Assembly: GCA_022843925.1 (NCBI GenBank)
Contig: JALHMS010000006.1
Location: forward strand, 62,001 to 126,000
Reading direction: 5' to 3'
DNA: 64,000 bases
Source of the DNA: Burkholderiales bacterium
GTDB taxonomy: Bacteria > Pseudomonadota > Gammaproteobacteria > Burkholderiales > Ga0077523
Shown in pieces: positions 20,125 through 33,395 of this stretch; within the stretch, counting starts at the first letter, position 1, and each line of letters opens with the position of its first letter. Under the pieces are notes generated by a model. It saw only the letters and a program-made list of their open reading frames with translations. It was not told the DNA's origin and did no database searches. A program made the position numbers and the translations under genes.

Positions 20125-22425
20125 TCATGCAACGCGTATCGGCAGCGATCGGATGCGCTTGCCGGTCGCGGCGAAGATCGCATTGCACACCGCTGGCGCC
20201 ACGGGCGGGGTGCCCGGCTCGCCGACGCCGCCCAGGTGTTCCACCCCCGAGTTGACGATCAGCACTTCGATCTCCGGGGTGTCCGCGAGCCGCAGCAAAG
20301 GATAGTCGCCGAAGTTGCCCTGCTGCACGCGGCCGTCCTTGGTCGTGATCTCGCCATGCAGCGCCGCCGTCAGCCCGAAGACGATGGCGCTCTCCATCTG
20401 CGCGACGACGGTGTCCGGGTGAAGCGCGAAACCGCAATCGATCGCGCACACCACGCGCCGGACGACGGGGAGGCCGTCGACGATCTCCACCTCCGCCACC
20501 TGCGCGACGATGCTGTGGAAGCTCTCCGCGAGCGCCACACCGCGTCCGGTGCCCGCCGCCAGCGGAGAACCCCAGCCCGCCCTTGCTGCCGCCACGTCGA
20601 GCACCTGACGATGGCGGGGCGCATCGGCCAGCAGCGCGCGGCGGAACTCGACCGGGTCCCGCTTTGCGGCTGCCGCACATTCGTCGACGAAGCTTTCGGC
20701 GAAGAACGCGTTGTGGCCATGTCCCACGCTGCGCCAGTAGCCCACCGGGACCGGCTCGTGGGTCAGGACGTGCGACGTGCGCCGGTTCGGCAACCGGTAC
20801 GGAAGGTCGAAGAGGCCTTCGGTGGTGGTCTTGTCCTTCATGGCGTCGGACGCCGCGGCCGGCAGCAGCCGCGCGGAGAACTCGCCGGTGCACGACTGGC
20901 TCACCACCCGGGCCGCCCATCCGATCACGCGGCCGCTCGAGTCGAGGGCGGCCTGCATGCGCGCTGCGGCCATCGGGCGGTAGACGTCGTGCTGCATGTC
21001 GTCCTCGCGCGACCACAGGAGCTGGACCGGGGTGTCCGGCAGCGATCGGGCGAGCGTGACCGCCTGCAGGACGACATCCATCTCGATGCGCCGGCCGAAG
21101 CCGCCACCGAGATACGGCGTGTGGACGGTGACGCGGTCCGTGTCGACACCGGCTGCCTGCGATGCGAACCACTTCACGAGCGTCGGGGCCTGGTTGCCCA
21201 CCCAGACCTCGCAGGTGCCGTCGCGGCGCACGATCGCGGTGGCGTTCACCGGTTCCATCGTGGCGTGGGCGAGATACGGTGCGAAGTACTCGCTGTCGAC
21301 GAGGATGGGTGGTGCGGCGAGCGCGTTCTCGATCTCGCCTGCCTCGTCGTAGACGCGCGCATCGCCGTCGCGGAGCAGGGTGCGGTACCGCTCGCGCTGG
21401 GCTGTCGTGTCGTGCCCGGCGGCCGCGCCTTCGTCCCAGGTGACGGTCACGGCGGCGAGCGCCTTGCGCGCCTGCCAGTGGTGGTCTGCCACGACAGCCA
21501 CTGCAGCGGCCGAAGTCGCCGTCCTCGCCAAGGGGAGGACGGCACGCACGCCGGGCATCTTCTGCGCCGCCGATGCGTCGAACGACTTCAGCGTCCCACC
21601 GAACACGGGGCACTGCACGAGCACCGCGTGACGCATGCCGGGCAGGCGTACATCCGATCCGAAGATGGCGCTGCCGTCCGTCTTGGAGGGAACGTCGATG
21701 CGCGGTGGCGAGGTGCCCAGGATGCGGAATTGCGCCGGCGTCTTCAGCGCCACGTCGCGCGGAATCGGCCGCCGGCCCGCACGCACTGCAAGGGCACCGA
21801 AGGCGGCGGTCTTGCCGGACCCAGGATGACTCACCACGCCTTTCTCGACGACGCATTCCTCGGCCGGCACGCCGAAGCGTTCCGCGGCCGCCGAGACGAG
21901 CATCGCCCGCGCCGTGGCCCCGGCCCGACGCATGGGCAGCCACCCATCCCGCACGCTGGTGCTGCCACCGGTGCCCTGGACCCCCAGCAGTGCACCGAAA
22001 CGCGTCTGCGTCGTCCGGGCGGTGCGGGCGAGCCAGCCATCGTCGTCGTGCCGGAACGGCACGCCGTCGCCGACCATCGTCGCATTCGCGAACACCGGGT
22101 CCACCGGCGCCTGCACGAATCGCATCTGCGCAGGATCCGCATCCATCTCTTCGGCCACCAGCATCGGCAGCGTCGTCGTGATGCCCTGTCCCATCTCCTG
22201 CCGCGGGACGTGCACGGTGATCAGGTCGTCGGTGCCGACCTGGATCCAGGCGGTCAGCAGCGCGCGCCCCTCACCCGCTTTCAGGCCGGGTGGCGGGGTC
22301 AGGCGGTCGCCCTCGCGGTAGAAGCGCCAGAGTCCGACCGCGAGGCCGCTGGCGGCCAGCGTGCCGACGACCAGGAACCTGCGACGCCACGGACTGCGCA
22401 CTGCGGAATCTTCGATCCGGTTCAT
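20125..22425 (-). CDS. molybdopterin-binding subunit of a xanthine-dehydrogenase-family hydroxylase (IorB-like)
   Basis: A 766-residue molybdenum subunit resembling isoquinoline 1-oxidoreductase beta and membrane aldehyde dehydrogenases. The N-terminus has a twin-arginine-type signal ([18 protein letters not shown]), so the folded cofactor-loaded enzyme is probably exported by Tat. The two halves of the Mo-binding region are apparent ([41 protein letters not shown]), and the final active-site Glu is expected in the GEPGTP loop. It needs the 2Fe-2S subunit encoded 10 bases upstream. No cytochrome c partner or XdhC-type maturation gene is present here. Substrate unknown, likely an N-heterocycle or aldehyde. 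Confidence 0.9.
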   Translation of the reverse strand: MNRIEDSAVRSPWRRRFLVVGTLAASGLAVGLWRFYREGDRLTPPPGLKAGEGRALLTAWIQVGTDDLITVHVPRQEMGQGITTTLPMLVAEEMDADPAQMRFVQAPVDPVFANATMVGDGVPFRHDDDGWLARTARTTQTRFGALLGVQGTGGSTSVRDGWLPMRRAGATARAMLVSAAAERFGVPAEECVVEKGVVSHPGSGKTAAFGALAVRAGRRPIPRDVALKTPAQFRILGTSPPRIDVPSKTDGSAIFGSDVRLPGMRHAVLVQCPVFGGTLKSFDASAAQKMPGVRAVLPLARTATSAAAVAVVADHHWQARKALAAVTVTWDEGAAAGHDTTAQRERYRTLLRDGDARVYDEAGEIENALAAPPILVDSEYFAPYLAHATMEPVNATAIVRRDGTCEVWVGNQAPTLVKWFASQAAGVDTDRVTVHTPYLGGGFGRRIEMDVVLQAVTLARSLPDTPVQLLWSREDDMQHDVYRPMAAARMQAALDSSGRVIGWAARVVSQSCTGEFSARLLPAAASDAMKDKTTTEGLFDLPYRLPNRRTSHVLTHEPVPVGYWRSVGHGHNAFFAESFVDECAAAAKRDPVEFRRALLADAPRHRQVLDVAAARAGWGSPLAAGTGRGVALAESFHSIVAQVAEVEIVDGLPVVRRVVCAIDCGFALHPDTVVAQMESAIVFGLTAALHGEITTKDGRVQQGNFGDYPLLRLADTPEIEVLIVNSGVEHLGGVGEPGTPPVAPAVCNAIFAATGKRIRSLPIRVA

Positions 22426-22435
22426 GGGGTTCGTC

Positions 22436-22897
22436 TCAGGAGTTCGTGTGGCCGTCGGCCACCGCGCGGATCGCACGCCGCACGCGCGGGTAGGTGCCAC
22501 AGCGGCAGAGGTTCGTGATCGCGACCGCGATGTCGTCGTCCGAAGGCACCGGCTTCTCCGCGAGGAGAGCCGCGGCGGCCATGATCATCCCCGACTGGCA
22601 GTAGCCGCACTGCGGCACCTGGTGCGCGATCCAGGCCGTCTGCAGCGGGTGCGGTCGCCCGTCGGCGGCGAGGCCTTCTATGGTCGTGACGGCACGGCCG
22701 GCACAGGCCTCCAGGGGCAGCACGCAGGCGCGGACCGGTGCGCCGTCCACGTGGACCACGCAGGCGCCGCACAACCCGACGCCGCATCCGAACTTCGATC
22801 CGGTGAGGCCCAGGTGGTCGCGCAGCACCCAGAGGAGCGGCGTGTCGTCGTCGGCGTCCACCTCGCGGGGCGTGCCGTTCACGGTGAGAGTCTTCAT
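22436..22897 (-). CDS. 2Fe-2S iron-sulfur subunit (IorA-like)
   Basis: A 153-residue protein with two 2Fe-2S domains. The N-terminal plant-ferredoxin-like cluster is ligated by C-x4-C-x2-C ([14 protein letters not shown]) and a later Cys in RACVLP. The C-terminal helical cluster is bound by QCGYCQSG and LCRCGTYPR. This is the electron-transfer subunit of xanthine-dehydrogenase-family hydroxylases. It starts at 22897 with GGAGA eight bases upstream and lies between the tetR gene and the Mo subunit, forming a three-gene unit. Confidence 0.95.
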   Translation of the reverse strand: MKTLTVNGTPREVDADDDTPLLWVLRDHLGLTGSKFGCGVGLCGACVVHVDGAPVRACVLPLEACAGRAVTTIEGLAADGRPHPLQTAWIAHQVPQCGYCQSGMIMAAAALLAEKPVPSDDDIAVAITNLCRCGTYPRVRRAIRAVADGHTNS

Positions 22898-22932
22898 GGT
22901 GTCTCCAGGGTGGCCGCGCGTGGTGCAGCCGT

Positions 22933-23643
22933 TCAGGATTCGTTGGTCGCCGGCCGTGCACACCAGCCGGTGAGGATCACTTCGAGCAGGGCGGCCAGTT
23001 CGGTCGCGAAATCCACTTCGAACCGCTGGGCCAGTGCCGGATCGGCGGCGAGCGCCCGATCGACGTTCGGGGTGCGGCTCGAGAGGCTGCCCACGCCGAT
23101 CACGAGGGCGTGGAGCGTGAGCACGACCCGCGGACCGGCGCCGCGAGGCAGCGCCGGCAAGGCCGTCTCGACGAGTGCGCCGCCGCGGTCGACGATGGTC
23201 GCGAGGAAGCGCTTGAACGCGAGGATTCCTTCGTCGGGCACGTTCGATTCGAGGGTGGAATGCAGGCGTCCCAGGAGTGCGCGCAGCCCGGTCTCCGGTG
23301 CGAGGGATTCGGCGAGACGCCGTGCGAACGCGCGCGGGGTCCTGGCGCGCCGTCCGAGATCAGCCTCCAGCGACGTCAGCCAGCGTTCGAGGCTGCGTTC
23401 GAGGAGCGCCAGGAACAGCGACTCCTTGGTGGGGAAGTAGGTGTACGCGGAGGCCTTCGACAGCCCGGCGGCCTCCGCGACCTCGGCGGTGGTCAGGCCC
23501 TCGTAGGGTCGTTCCCCGAGCATGGCTTCGGCGGCGTCCAGCAGATGGCGTCGGCGTGTCCCCTTGTCCGAAGCGCTGCGCGCGCGCTGACCGGATACGG
23601 TCGCGGGCGGCGTCGCGCGGGTGCGGTGCGGGCGCGCGGGCAT
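22933..23643 (-). CDS. TetR-family transcriptional repressor
   Basis: A 236-residue regulator with an N-terminal TetR helix-turn-helix (about residues 30-75; [24 protein letters not shown]). An all-helical ligand-binding domain follows, with a C-terminal part resembling the AefR-like class. It is the first gene of the tetR / 2Fe-2S / Mo-subunit unit and ends 35 bases before the 2Fe-2S gene, so it probably represses its own operon and responds to a substrate of the hydroxylase. A palindrome lies between its promoter and its start (see 23668-23708). Confidence 0.92.
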   Translation of the reverse strand: MPARPHRTRATPPATVSGQRARSASDKGTRRRHLLDAAEAMLGERPYEGLTTAEVAEAAGLSKASAYTYFPTKESLFLALLERSLERWLTSLEADLGRRARTPRAFARRLAESLAPETGLRALLGRLHSTLESNVPDEGILAFKRFLATIVDRGGALVETALPALPRGAGPRVVLTLHALVIGVGSLSSRTPNVDRALAADPALAQRFEVDFATELAALLEVILTGWCARPATNES

Positions 23644-23667
23644 GCGGGGGTTCCTCCGAATAACAAA

Positions 23668-23708
23668 CCGACGGTCGGATAATAGTCAACCAGCGGTCAA
23701 TTGTTCAA
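23668..23708 (-). promoter_or_regulatory. tetR operon promoter with adjacent palindromic operator
   Basis: Minus-strand TTGAAC (23703-23708), 18-base spacer, TATTAT (23679-23684). Touching the -10 is CCGACGGTCGG (23668-23678), a perfect 5-1-5 palindrome of the type bound by TetR-family repressors. The spacer also holds TTGACCGCTGG/TTGACTATTA half-repeats. Repressor bound here would block transcription initiation. Confidence 0.65.
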
Positions 23709-23824
23709 GAGGCGCGTGCCTTGCCCGCATAATCCCGTCACGATCACGGTCCCGGCGCGTGCAGCAGGACTGCGGTCCCACGCGCTCGGCGCGCAGCGAT
23801 CAGCAATCAGGAGACGGCAGACAC

Positions 23825-24586
23825 ATGGATTGGTTCGGGTGGTTGGCGGAGCCGCAGGCATGGGTGGCCCTCGCCACGCTGGCGGGCATCGAGATCATCC
23901 TCGGGATCGACAACATCATCTTCATCTCGATCCTCGTGGCGCGCCTTCCCGAGGAACGGCGCAACCTCGCACGCACCCTCGGCCTGTTGGCTGCGATGGT
24001 GACGCGGCTGGGTCTGCTCTTCTCGCTCGCGTGGATCATGAAGCTGACCGACCCGCTCGTGACCGTGGCCGACCGGGGCATCTCGGGACGCGACATGATC
24101 CTGCTCGCAGGCGGCCTGTTCCTGCTCTGGAAGAGCGTCCACGAGATCCACAATTCCCTCGAGGGCGCCGAGCACGAGACCGCGACCGCGGTCGCGGCCG
24201 GCGCCTCGTTCGTCGGCGTGCTCGCGCAGATTGCCGTCATCGACATCATCTTCTCGCTCGATTCGGTGATCACCGCGGTGGGCATGGTCGACGACATCGC
24301 GGTCATGGTCACGGCCATCGTGATCACGGTCGGCGTCATGCTGTTCGCCGCACGCCCCATCGGCGAGTTCGTGGACGCCCATCCGACCATCAAGATCCTC
24401 GCGCTCGCCTTCCTGATCGTCGTCGGCGTCGCGCTCGTGGCGGATGGTCTCGGGTTCCACATCCCCAAGGGCTACATCTATTTCGCGATGGCTTTCTCGA
24501 TGGGGGTGGAGATGCTGAACCTCCGCATGCGGGCCAGGAACGCGGCGGCGGTGAAGCTGCGCAAGCCTGCCGAGCCGCCTGGCTGA
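23825..24586 (+). CDS. TerC-family integral membrane protein
   Basis: A 253-residue membrane protein with about seven hydrophobic segments and the two TerC signatures, GIEIILGIDNIIFISIL near residue 20 and IDIIFSLDSVITAVG near residue 140, each supplying intramembrane Asp/Asn residues. The family includes the tellurite-resistance TerC and manganese exporters. It is divergent from the tetR gene across a 180-base gap. I compared the leader with the yybP-ykoY manganese riboswitch, often found before this family, and saw no match. Likely metal transport; exact substrate unknown. Confidence 0.9.
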   Translation: MDWFGWLAEPQAWVALATLAGIEIILGIDNIIFISILVARLPEERRNLARTLGLLAAMVTRLGLLFSLAWIMKLTDPLVTVADRGISGRDMILLAGGLFLLWKSVHEIHNSLEGAEHETATAVAAGASFVGVLAQIAVIDIIFSLDSVITAVGMVDDIAVMVTAIVITVGVMLFAARPIGEFVDAHPTIKILALAFLIVVGVALVADGLGFHIPKGYIYFAMAFSMGVEMLNLRMRARNAAAVKLRKPAEPPG

Positions 24587-24651
24587 CGTCCGGCCGGGTC
24601 TTGCCGCGGGCCGCGCACCGGTTCGTCGCGGCACCCTTGCAAGGCTGCATC

Positions 24652-24678
24652 CTTGGGGAGGAATACTTCCTCGCCAAG
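24652..24678 (+). terminator. inverted repeat downstream of terC
   Basis: CTTGGGGAGGAA and TTCCTCGCCAAG form 12-base arms with a single mismatch around a 3-base loop (TAC), 66 bases after the terC stop and 77 bases before the next start. No T-tract follows, so it is either a weak or Rho-assisted terminator or a regulatory palindrome for the downstream regulator. Confidence 0.4.
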
Positions 24679-24754
24679 CCCTATTGCCGACCCTAGAATC
24701 TGACGCCATCGTTATACCTCGGAGTCTCCCGTTCCAAAGGGGCTGTCGCGCACC

Positions 24755-27700
24755 ATGGACGAAGTCAGGCCCAAAGCGGACATCGCGAGGCCCGCGGCAG
24801 ACGAGGTCGAGGTCGCCGCGCCAGAGCCGCGCGCCGGGAGCCGGCCGTGTGATCGACCGTCCGATGACGGCCTCTTCCTTTCCCGCCCCGGGATGTTCGC
24901 GCAGATCGCCGCCCGCCATGCGGCGGGCAGTGCCGTCTGGATCTCGGCCCGCGCCGGAGCCGGCAAGACGGCGCTGGTCCACGCCTACGCGATGGCCCGG
25001 GGGGTGTCGCTGATCTCCGCCGATCCGGGTCCTCCGGATGCCGACCCCGACAACGTGTTCGAAGCATTCGCCTGGTCCTGCGCCGGGTCGATGATCGACG
25101 GGGTCGTCGTCGAGCGGTCGGGACAACCGCGCGACGCGGAGCGACGGCTCGGTGGCTTCCTCGCACGTCTGCCAAGACCCTCGATCCTGTGCTTCGACGA
25201 CGTTCACGAACTCCGTCCCGACGCGTTCGCGCTGACCGCGATCCAGGAGGCCATCGAGACGGCGCCTGCCGGGGTCGCCATCATGGTCGCCAGCCGCCGG
25301 CCGCCGCCGCCCGGGTTCTCGAGGCTCCGTGTGGGCGGCCGGTTGACCGTCATCGACGATGCGGCATTGCGTCTCGACGACGCGGATGCGGAGGCATTGC
25401 TCCGCAGGGAAGGCGTGCAGTCTTCGGACGAGGTATCCCGCATGCTGCGCCTCGCGGACGGATGGGCGGCCGGCCTGCTTCTCCTCGCGCGCGGCTCGCG
25501 GCCGGGCGAGGCGGTGCCCGCCCTGGCGATCGAGTACGTCACCACCGAGGTGCTCGACACGCTCCCGCCGGCGTGTCGGGAGCTGCTGGAGCGCACGGCA
25601 TTGCTGCCCATCGTCTCGGAGTCCGTCGCCGAGGCGTTGACGGCAGACCCCGATGCGTCGCGACGCCTGCAGGCGCTGTCGCGCGAGAGCGGATTCGTCC
25701 GGGCGTCGGAGGGCGCGTCCGGCGCCTGGGAGGTGCATCCTCTCGTGCGGGCCGTGCTGAGCGCCGGGCGACCGCCCGGCGCGGGGATGGCCCCCGCGGT
25801 CCGAGCCATGCACGTCTCCGCGGCGCGCCTGCTCTCCGATGCCGGCCAGGTCGATTCCGCCGCTGCGCTGCTGATCGAGGTGGCGCACTGGGAACGCTTG
25901 ATCGCCCTGGTGCATCGCCACGCGGAGGACCTCGTCGCCGCAGGGTGCGGCGACGTCCCTGCACGCTGGCTGCGCGCGTTGCCGACTTCCTGGACCACGG
26001 ACGATCCGTGGCTCACGTTCCGCGCCGGTCTCTGCCTCCGGGAATCGGATCCGCGCGAGGCCTCCATACGGTTCGCGCGGGCGTGGCACGGCTTCGAACG
26101 GGACTCCCACGCCGAGGGCGCACTGATCGCCTGCTGCGGGGTCCTCGACAGCGGTCAGGTGGACGTCGATGCGCTCGACGTCTGGCTGGACCGGATGGTG
26201 CCCCGTCTTTCCACGGTGCTCGCGCGTTCGCTGTCCCCCGCGACGGAGCCTCTCCTCCACGGCGCACTGACGGTCCTCTCGACGTGCCGGCCGGATTACG
26301 CGCTTCTGCCGCCCTTGATCGAGCGTGCGTGGCGGGTGATCGAAGCGCCCGGCGGCGTCGCGGCGCGGCTTGCGGCGGCGTGCTTCGTCTGGGGTCGGTG
26401 CCTGCAGCAGGGGGATGTGCGCGCCCAGTCTCGGGTACGCCTTCTCGGCGAGGCACTTGTCTCCGCGCCAGGGGTGCCGCTGCGGCTGCGGATGACGTGG
26501 TGCGCGCTGGAGGTGCTGCATCTCTGCACCGTCGTCGACTTCGCCGGTGCGAGGCGTGCGGTCGAGCGGCTCCGACCCATGGTGGAGGGCGCCGGCCCGG
26601 GACCCTGGGTGGCCGATCTGGGCTGGTCCACCGCGTGTCTGGCCGCGGGCACCGGTGATGCTCTCCTGGCGGAAAGCGCATTCGCATCGATGGCCGAGGG
26701 TCGCGGCGGCGTCGATGTCCTGCACCGACATCGCGCGGCCGCTATCCGTGCGGTCGCCGCGATGCTCCGGGGCGATGCCGTGGCTGTCCAGACCCACGTC
26801 GAAGCCGGGATCGATGCCCTCGCCCGAGTGCAGGCCCCGGAGGCCCGCGTCACCTTTCTACAACTCGCCGCCATCGCGTCGGCCAGGGAAGCCGCCCACG
26901 ACGCGGCTGCCGCCTTCGTCGCGGAGGCCGAGCGGATCGCCGCCGACCGCGGCCTCGGCGCGTCGACGCAGACCGGGGCCTTCGTCCGGGCGTTCGTCGC
27001 CCTGCTCGCAGGCGATGTCGCCACGGCCGATGACGCACTCCGCACCGGCATCCAGCGCGCGCGGGCGCAGGGGTGTCCGAACTGGGGCCTCCTGCTGACG
27101 CCCGCCGTCACAGCGCGGCTCGCCGGCGCGGCGCTCGCTTCGGGCATGGAGCCCGCCTGGGTGCGCGACATCATCCGGACGCGCGCGCTCCTGCCCGACG
27201 GTCCGCTGTCCGAGGCGTGGCCCTGGCCCATCCGGATCCATGCGCTCGGCCGGTTCACCGTCCTCTGCCGGGACGTGGAGGTGCGCTTCTCCGGGCGTTC
27301 CCAGCGCAAGCCCATGGAGTTGCTGGAGACCCTCCTCGCCCTCGGTGGGCGGGATGTGGGCGCCGCCCGGGTCGCCGGCGCGCTCTGGCCCCAGAGCGAC
27401 GGGGATTCCGCGGCCAACGCGCTCGGAACGACCCTGCACCGGCTGCGCAAGCTCCTCGGGGAGGATGCCTGCATCACACTCGTCGATGGTCGCCTCACCC
27501 TCGATCCGCGACTGGTCTGGGTCGACGCATGGGCGTTCGAACGGGCGGCCTCCGAATGCGAATCGCTGGTCGGGGCAAGGGCGTCCGCGGAGGCGATCAT
27601 GAAGTCCTTCGAACCGGTCATCGGCCGGTATCGAGGCCAGTTCCTCCCCGCCAACGAAGGCGGGCCCGGAGTGCTCGCACGCCGGGAGCGCCTCCACGCG

Positions 27701-27988
27701 CGCTTCCGGCGCGTGTCGGAAGCCGTGGCGGATGTCGCGGTCGCCCGATCCGACGCAGGCCGGGCCGATGCCCTCTGCCAGCGGATCCTCGACATCGACC
27801 CGCTCGCCGAGCCGATCCTCCGTGCCCTCATGCGCTCGCTCGCCGCCCAGGGGCGCCACTGGGAAGCCCTGGAAACCTGCGCGCGAGCGGAGCGGCTCCT
27901 GTGGGCAGAGTCGGGACGGGGCCTCTCGCCTGCCACGCAGGCTCTCCGCCGAACGCTCAGCGACGCTGTCGCAGACGACGGACGCTGA
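24755..27988 (+). CDS. STAND-type ATPase transcriptional activator with C-terminal winged helix and BTAD domain
   Basis: A 1077-residue regulator. A P-loop ARAGAGKT (65-72) and Walker [11 protein letters not shown] (143-152) define a MalT-like STAND NTPase. A long alpha-helical, TPR-like region runs from about residue 350 to 800. An OmpR-type winged helix begins near residue 828 ([18 protein letters not shown]), and a bacterial transcriptional activator domain occupies roughly 915-1070 ([21 protein letters not shown]). This is the inverse of SARP regulators, where the DNA-binding and BTAD part is N-terminal. Inducer binding to the helical part should drive ATP-dependent oligomerisation. Targets unknown; no obvious target operon is adjacent. 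Start at 24755 has no strong ribosome site. Confidence 0.85.
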   Translation: MDEVRPKADIARPAADEVEVAAPEPRAGSRPCDRPSDDGLFLSRPGMFAQIAARHAAGSAVWISARAGAGKTALVHAYAMARGVSLISADPGPPDADPDNVFEAFAWSCAGSMIDGVVVERSGQPRDAERRLGGFLARLPRPSILCFDDVHELRPDAFALTAIQEAIETAPAGVAIMVASRRPPPPGFSRLRVGGRLTVIDDAALRLDDADAEALLRREGVQSSDEVSRMLRLADGWAAGLLLLARGSRPGEAVPALAIEYVTTEVLDTLPPACRELLERTALLPIVSESVAEALTADPDASRRLQALSRESGFVRASEGASGAWEVHPLVRAVLSAGRPPGAGMAPAVRAMHVSAARLLSDAGQVDSAAALLIEVAHWERLIALVHRHAEDLVAAGCGDVPARWLRALPTSWTTDDPWLTFRAGLCLRESDPREASIRFARAWHGFERDSHAEGALIACCGVLDSGQVDVDALDVWLDRMVPRLSTVLARSLSPATEPLLHGALTVLSTCRPDYALLPPLIERAWRVIEAPGGVAARLAAACFVWGRCLQQGDVRAQSRVRLLGEALVSAPGVPLRLRMTWCALEVLHLCTVVDFAGARRAVERLRPMVEGAGPGPWVADLGWSTACLAAGTGDALLAESAFASMAEGRGGVDVLHRHRAAAIRAVAAMLRGDAVAVQTHVEAGIDALARVQAPEARVTFLQLAAIASAREAAHDAAAAFVAEAERIAADRGLGASTQTGAFVRAFVALLAGDVATADDALRTGIQRARAQGCPNWGLLLTPAVTARLAGAALASGMEPAWVRDIIRTRALLPDGPLSEAWPWPIRIHALGRFTVLCRDVEVRFSGRSQRKPMELLETLLALGGRDVGAARVAGALWPQSDGDSAANALGTTLHRLRKLLGEDACITLVDGRLTLDPRLVWVDAWAFERAASECESLVGARASAEAIMKSFEPVIGRYRGQFLPANEGGPGVLARRERLHARFRRVSEAVADVAVARSDAGRADALCQRILDIDPLAEPILRALMRSLAAQGRHWEALETCARAERLLWAESGRGLSPATQALRRTLSDAVADDGR

Positions 27989-28105
27989 GGGGCCCGCCCC
28001 CGGGGTGTCGCGATGCTCGCGCAGGGTGCCGTCCGGCCGCCGCCGGCCGTGAGAGGGGCCATTGCCTCCAAAGATCGCTGGAAACCTGCAACGAACTCCG
28101 GCTAG

Positions 28106-28132
28106 AATCCCGGGTTTTTCGCCATCATGGCG
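28106..28132 (+). promoter_or_regulatory. -10-like hexamer and palindrome in the fusA2 leader
   Basis: TAGAAT (around 28103-28108) precedes a T5 run and the perfect 6-1-6 palindrome CGCCAT-C-ATGGCG (28120-28132), which ends 26 bases before the EF-G start. The palindrome could be an operator or an mRNA hairpin. The T-run before it rather than after it argues against a terminator. Confidence 0.35.
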
Positions 28133-28158
28133 AATCTATTCCCTCAAGAGGCGACATC

Positions 28159-30288
<2,130 letters not shown>

Positions 30289-30348
30289 CCGGTCTCCTGG
30301 GTGCGACGGCGCTGCTGCGGGATATCTGCCCGACGCAGCGCCCTGCCG

Positions 30349-30376
30349 ACGGGCGCGTTTCACGCGCCCGTTTTCA
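30349..30376 (+). terminator. intrinsic terminator of the EF-G gene
   Basis: ACGGGCGCG and CGCGCCCGT form a perfect 9-bp stem with a TTTCA loop (30349-30371), followed by TTTTCATT, 60 bases after the stop. Confidence 0.75.
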
Positions 30377-30404
30377 TTCGTCCTGTCGTGTTGCGGAGGC
30401 TCGC

Positions 30405-31556
30405 ATGAACCAGCCCTATCCTTCGACGATCCTGCCGGCCGGCGTGCGGTCGCGCTTCGTGCGCGGCGTGAACGGCCTTGATGTGCACGTGCTGGAAGCC
30501 GGGTACGAGACCCTCGGGCGACCCTGCGTGCTGCTGCTGCACGGATTTCCGGAACTCGCTTACAGCTGGCGCAAGGTCATGCGTCCCCTCGCGGACGCGG
30601 GTTACCACGTGATCGCGCCCGACCAGCGCGGTTACGGACGCACGACCGGCTGGAGCGCCGAGTACGACGGGGACGTCGATTCCTTCCGCATCCTGCAGAT
30701 GGTGCGCGATGCGATGGCGCTGATCTCGGCCCTCGGCTATCGCCACGTCGCTGCGGTGATCGGTCACGATTTCGGCTCCCCCGTGGCGGCGTGGTCGGCG
30801 CTCGTGCGGCCCGACATCTTCCGTTCCGTGGTGCTCATGAGCGCACCGTTCGGCGGTCCGCCGCCACTGCCCTTCGACACCGATCGGCAGGGGAGTCCCG
30901 CGACCATCCCCGACGTGCACGCCGGGCTCGCCGCGCTCGACCGGCCGCGGAAGCACTACCAGTGGTACTACTCCGAGCGGCACGCCGACGCCGACATGCG
31001 CCAGTGCCCGCAGGGGTTGCACGCCTTCCTGCGCGCCTACTACCACATGAAGAGCGCGGACTGGCCCGAGAACCGGCCGTACCGCCTCGGCGGCTGGATG
31101 GCCTCGGAACTCGCGAAGCTGCCCACCTACTACGTCATGGATCTCGACCAGGACATGGCCGCGACCGTCGCGCCGCACATGCCGACCGACGGGCAGATCG
31201 CCGCCTGTGCGTGGCTGCCCGACGAGGAACTGCGCGTCTACAGCGAGGAGTACGGCCGGGTCGGTTTCCAGGGCGGCCTGCAGTGGTACCGATGCGGTAC
31301 CGGCGCCCGCCAGGCGGCCGAACTGCAGCTCTTCTCGGGCCGTACGATCGATGTCCCCTCCGCCTTCATCGCGGGCGCCAGCGACTGGGGCGTCTACCAG
31401 AGGCCCGGCGACTTCGAGCGGATGCAGGGTCAGGCGTGTACACAGATGGTCGACTGCCAGCTGCTGCCCGGCGCAGGCCACTGGGTGCAGCAGGAGCAAC
31501 CGGAAGCGGTGAGCCGTCTGCTCGTCGATTTCGTGCAGCGGCACGGCGCCCGCTAG
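30405..31556 (+). CDS. alpha/beta hydrolase, epoxide-hydrolase-like
   Basis: A 383-residue soluble hydrolase. The oxyanion motif HGFPE is at 46-50, the nucleophile elbow GHDFGS carries an Asp (D122) rather than Ser, and a His sits in GAGHWVQQEQPE near the C-terminus. That Asp-acid-His layout is typical of soluble epoxide hydrolases and haloalkane dehalogenases. A cap region with several Tyr residues (YQWYYSE, AYYHM) is consistent with the epoxide-activating tyrosines. It starts 28 bases after the EF-G terminator and is followed by argC after 78 bases. Substrate unknown. Confidence 0.85.
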   Translation: MNQPYPSTILPAGVRSRFVRGVNGLDVHVLEAGYETLGRPCVLLLHGFPELAYSWRKVMRPLADAGYHVIAPDQRGYGRTTGWSAEYDGDVDSFRILQMVRDAMALISALGYRHVAAVIGHDFGSPVAAWSALVRPDIFRSVVLMSAPFGGPPPLPFDTDRQGSPATIPDVHAGLAALDRPRKHYQWYYSERHADADMRQCPQGLHAFLRAYYHMKSADWPENRPYRLGGWMASELAKLPTYYVMDLDQDMAATVAPHMPTDGQIAACAWLPDEELRVYSEEYGRVGFQGGLQWYRCGTGARQAAELQLFSGRTIDVPSAFIAGASDWGVYQRPGDFERMQGQACTQMVDCQLLPGAGHWVQQEQPEAVSRLLVDFVQRHGAR

Positions 31557-31634
31557 CGGCAGCGCGGTTTACCCGCGGCGCGGGTTGCACCACACTGCGT
31601 CGCTCCGATTTCCACTTCTCCGGACGAGTTCGCC

Positions 31635-32576
31635 ATGGCGTTCCAGGTCTTCGTCGACGGTCAGGAAGGCACGACCGGTCTGCGCATCCACGAGTACCTC
31701 GCGCGGCGCAGCGATGTCGCGCTGATCAGGATCGATCCCGCGCGGCGCAAGGACGTCGTCGCACGACGCGAGTTGATCAATGCGTCGGACGTGACCTTCC
31801 TCTGCCTGCCCGATCAGGCGGCCGTCGAGTCCGTCGCGCTCGTCGACAATCCGCGCACGTGCATCATCGATGCTTCCACGGCGCATCGCATCGCGTCCGG
31901 TTGGGAGTTCGGCCTGCCGGAACTTACCCCCGATCAGCGGGCCCGCCTGCGCGCCACGAAGCGGATCGCCAATCCAGGCTGCCACGCGTCGGCGTTCATC
32001 GTCGCGGTGAAGCCGCTGGTCGCGCTGGGCATCCTCGCGCCCGATCATCCGCTTGCAGCGCATTCCATCACCGGCTACTCCGGCGGGGGCAAGAAGATGA
32101 TCGAGCAGTACGGCACCGCAGCCGGCGCCCTGAACGCGCCCCGGCCGTACGCGCTGAAGCTTGCGCACAAGCATCTCCCCGAGATGCGCGTCCACTGCGG
32201 CCTGGCGAACGCGCCGATCTTCACCCCGATCGTCGGGCCGTTCTACAAGGGGCTCGCGGTCACGGTGTTCCTCGAACCCAAGCGGCTCGCGAAACCGATG
32301 GGCCCCGCGGCGCTTCGTGATGCGCTCGCCGGGTACTACGCCGGTGAGCCCTTCATCCGGGTCGCCGAGTTCGACAACGACGCGAACTGCGTGGACGGTT
32401 TCTTCGACGTGGAGGGTTCCAACGACACCAATCGTGTGGACCTCTTCGTGTTCGGAAACGACGAGCAGGTGATCGTCATCGCGCGTCTCGACAATCTCGG
32501 CAAGGGAGCGTCCGGGGCAGCGGTCCAGTCGATGAACGTGCACCTCGGTGTCGAGGAGACGCTCGGTCTGGTGTGA
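31635..32576 (+). CDS. argC: N-acetyl-gamma-glutamyl-phosphate reductase, type 2
   Basis: A 313-residue AGPR of the short type 2 family. The N-terminal nucleotide-binding part starts [18 protein letters not shown], the catalytic Cys is C116 in [10 protein letters not shown], and [13 protein letters not shown] and the substrate-binding His in LAHKHLPEM follow. It reduces N-acetylglutamyl phosphate to the semialdehyde in arginine synthesis. argA lies about 14 kb away in this window, so the arginine genes are dispersed. The palindromic repeat array begins only 14 bases after its stop codon. Confidence 0.94.
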   Translation: MAFQVFVDGQEGTTGLRIHEYLARRSDVALIRIDPARRKDVVARRELINASDVTFLCLPDQAAVESVALVDNPRTCIIDASTAHRIASGWEFGLPELTPDQRARLRATKRIANPGCHASAFIVAVKPLVALGILAPDHPLAAHSITGYSGGGKKMIEQYGTAAGALNAPRPYALKLAHKHLPEMRVHCGLANAPIFTPIVGPFYKGLAVTVFLEPKRLAKPMGPAALRDALAGYYAGEPFIRVAEFDNDANCVDGFFDVEGSNDTNRVDLFVFGNDEQVIVIARLDNLGKGASGAAVQSMNVHLGVEETLGLV

Positions 32577-32988
32577 TGGACGACGGGGGCCATGGCCGCC
32601 TCTCGGGCCTGACGGCCCGCGGCGGCTTGGCCGCGTGGAGTACCAACAAGGGGAGGGCCCCTTGTATATCCCCCGTGCATGCACCACCGATCATTGGAAA
32701 TGGGCAACGGTGGTGTAGGAGAGCGGCCCATGGCCGCCTCTCGGGCCTGACGGCCCGCGGCGGCTTGGCCGCGTGGAGTACCAACAAGGGGAGGGCCCCT
32801 TGTATATCCCCCGTGCATGCACCACCGACCATTGGAAATGGGCAACGGTGGTGTAGGAGAGCGGCCCATGGCTGCCTCTCGGGCCTGACGGCCCGCGGCG
32901 GCTTGGCCGCGTGGAGTACCAACAAGGGGAGGGCCCCTTGTATATCCCCCTTGGTGCACCACGCACAGTTGGAATGGGTCACGCTTTC

Positions 32989-33080
32989 TGTAGGAGCGGC
33001 CCATGGCCGCGAAAGCGATGGTTCCGGGTGAAGCGCTTCCTTGCAACCACCGCTTTTCGGGGGCATGGCCCCCTCCTACA
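32989..33080. repeat. type B cassette 1: inverted pair of REP sequences (BIME)
   Basis: Starts TGTAGGAGCGGCCCATGG and ends with the inverse form CCATGCC..., closing in CCTCCTACA. The two ends are imperfect inverted copies of a 28-30 base REP (TGTAGGAG, GC-rich palindrome around CATG, then CGAAAGCG or CGAAAAGCGG), so the 92-base unit can fold as a long stem. Confidence 0.8.
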
Positions 33081-33395
33081 AAGCGGTGGTTGCGCCACCG
33101 GCTGCGGGAATGGGCCGCGCTCTTGTAGGAGCGGCCCATGGCCGCCTCTCGGGCCTGACGGCCCGCGGCGGCTTGGCCGCGTGGAGTACCAACAAGGGGA
33201 GGGCCCCTTGTATATCCCCCGTGCATGCACCACCGATCATTGGAAATGGGCAACGGTGGTGTAGGAGAGCGGCCCATGGCTGCCTCTCGGGCCTGACGGC
33301 GCGCGGCGGCTTGGCCGCAGGGCGTACCAACAAGGGGAGGGCCCCTTGTATATCCCCCGTGGCGCACCACCGACCGCGGAAATGGCCGCGCTTTC

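Noticed and set aside
23709..23824. yybP-ykoY manganese riboswitch upstream of terC
   Set aside because: The 116-base leader lacks the conserved loop sequences and layout of that motif.
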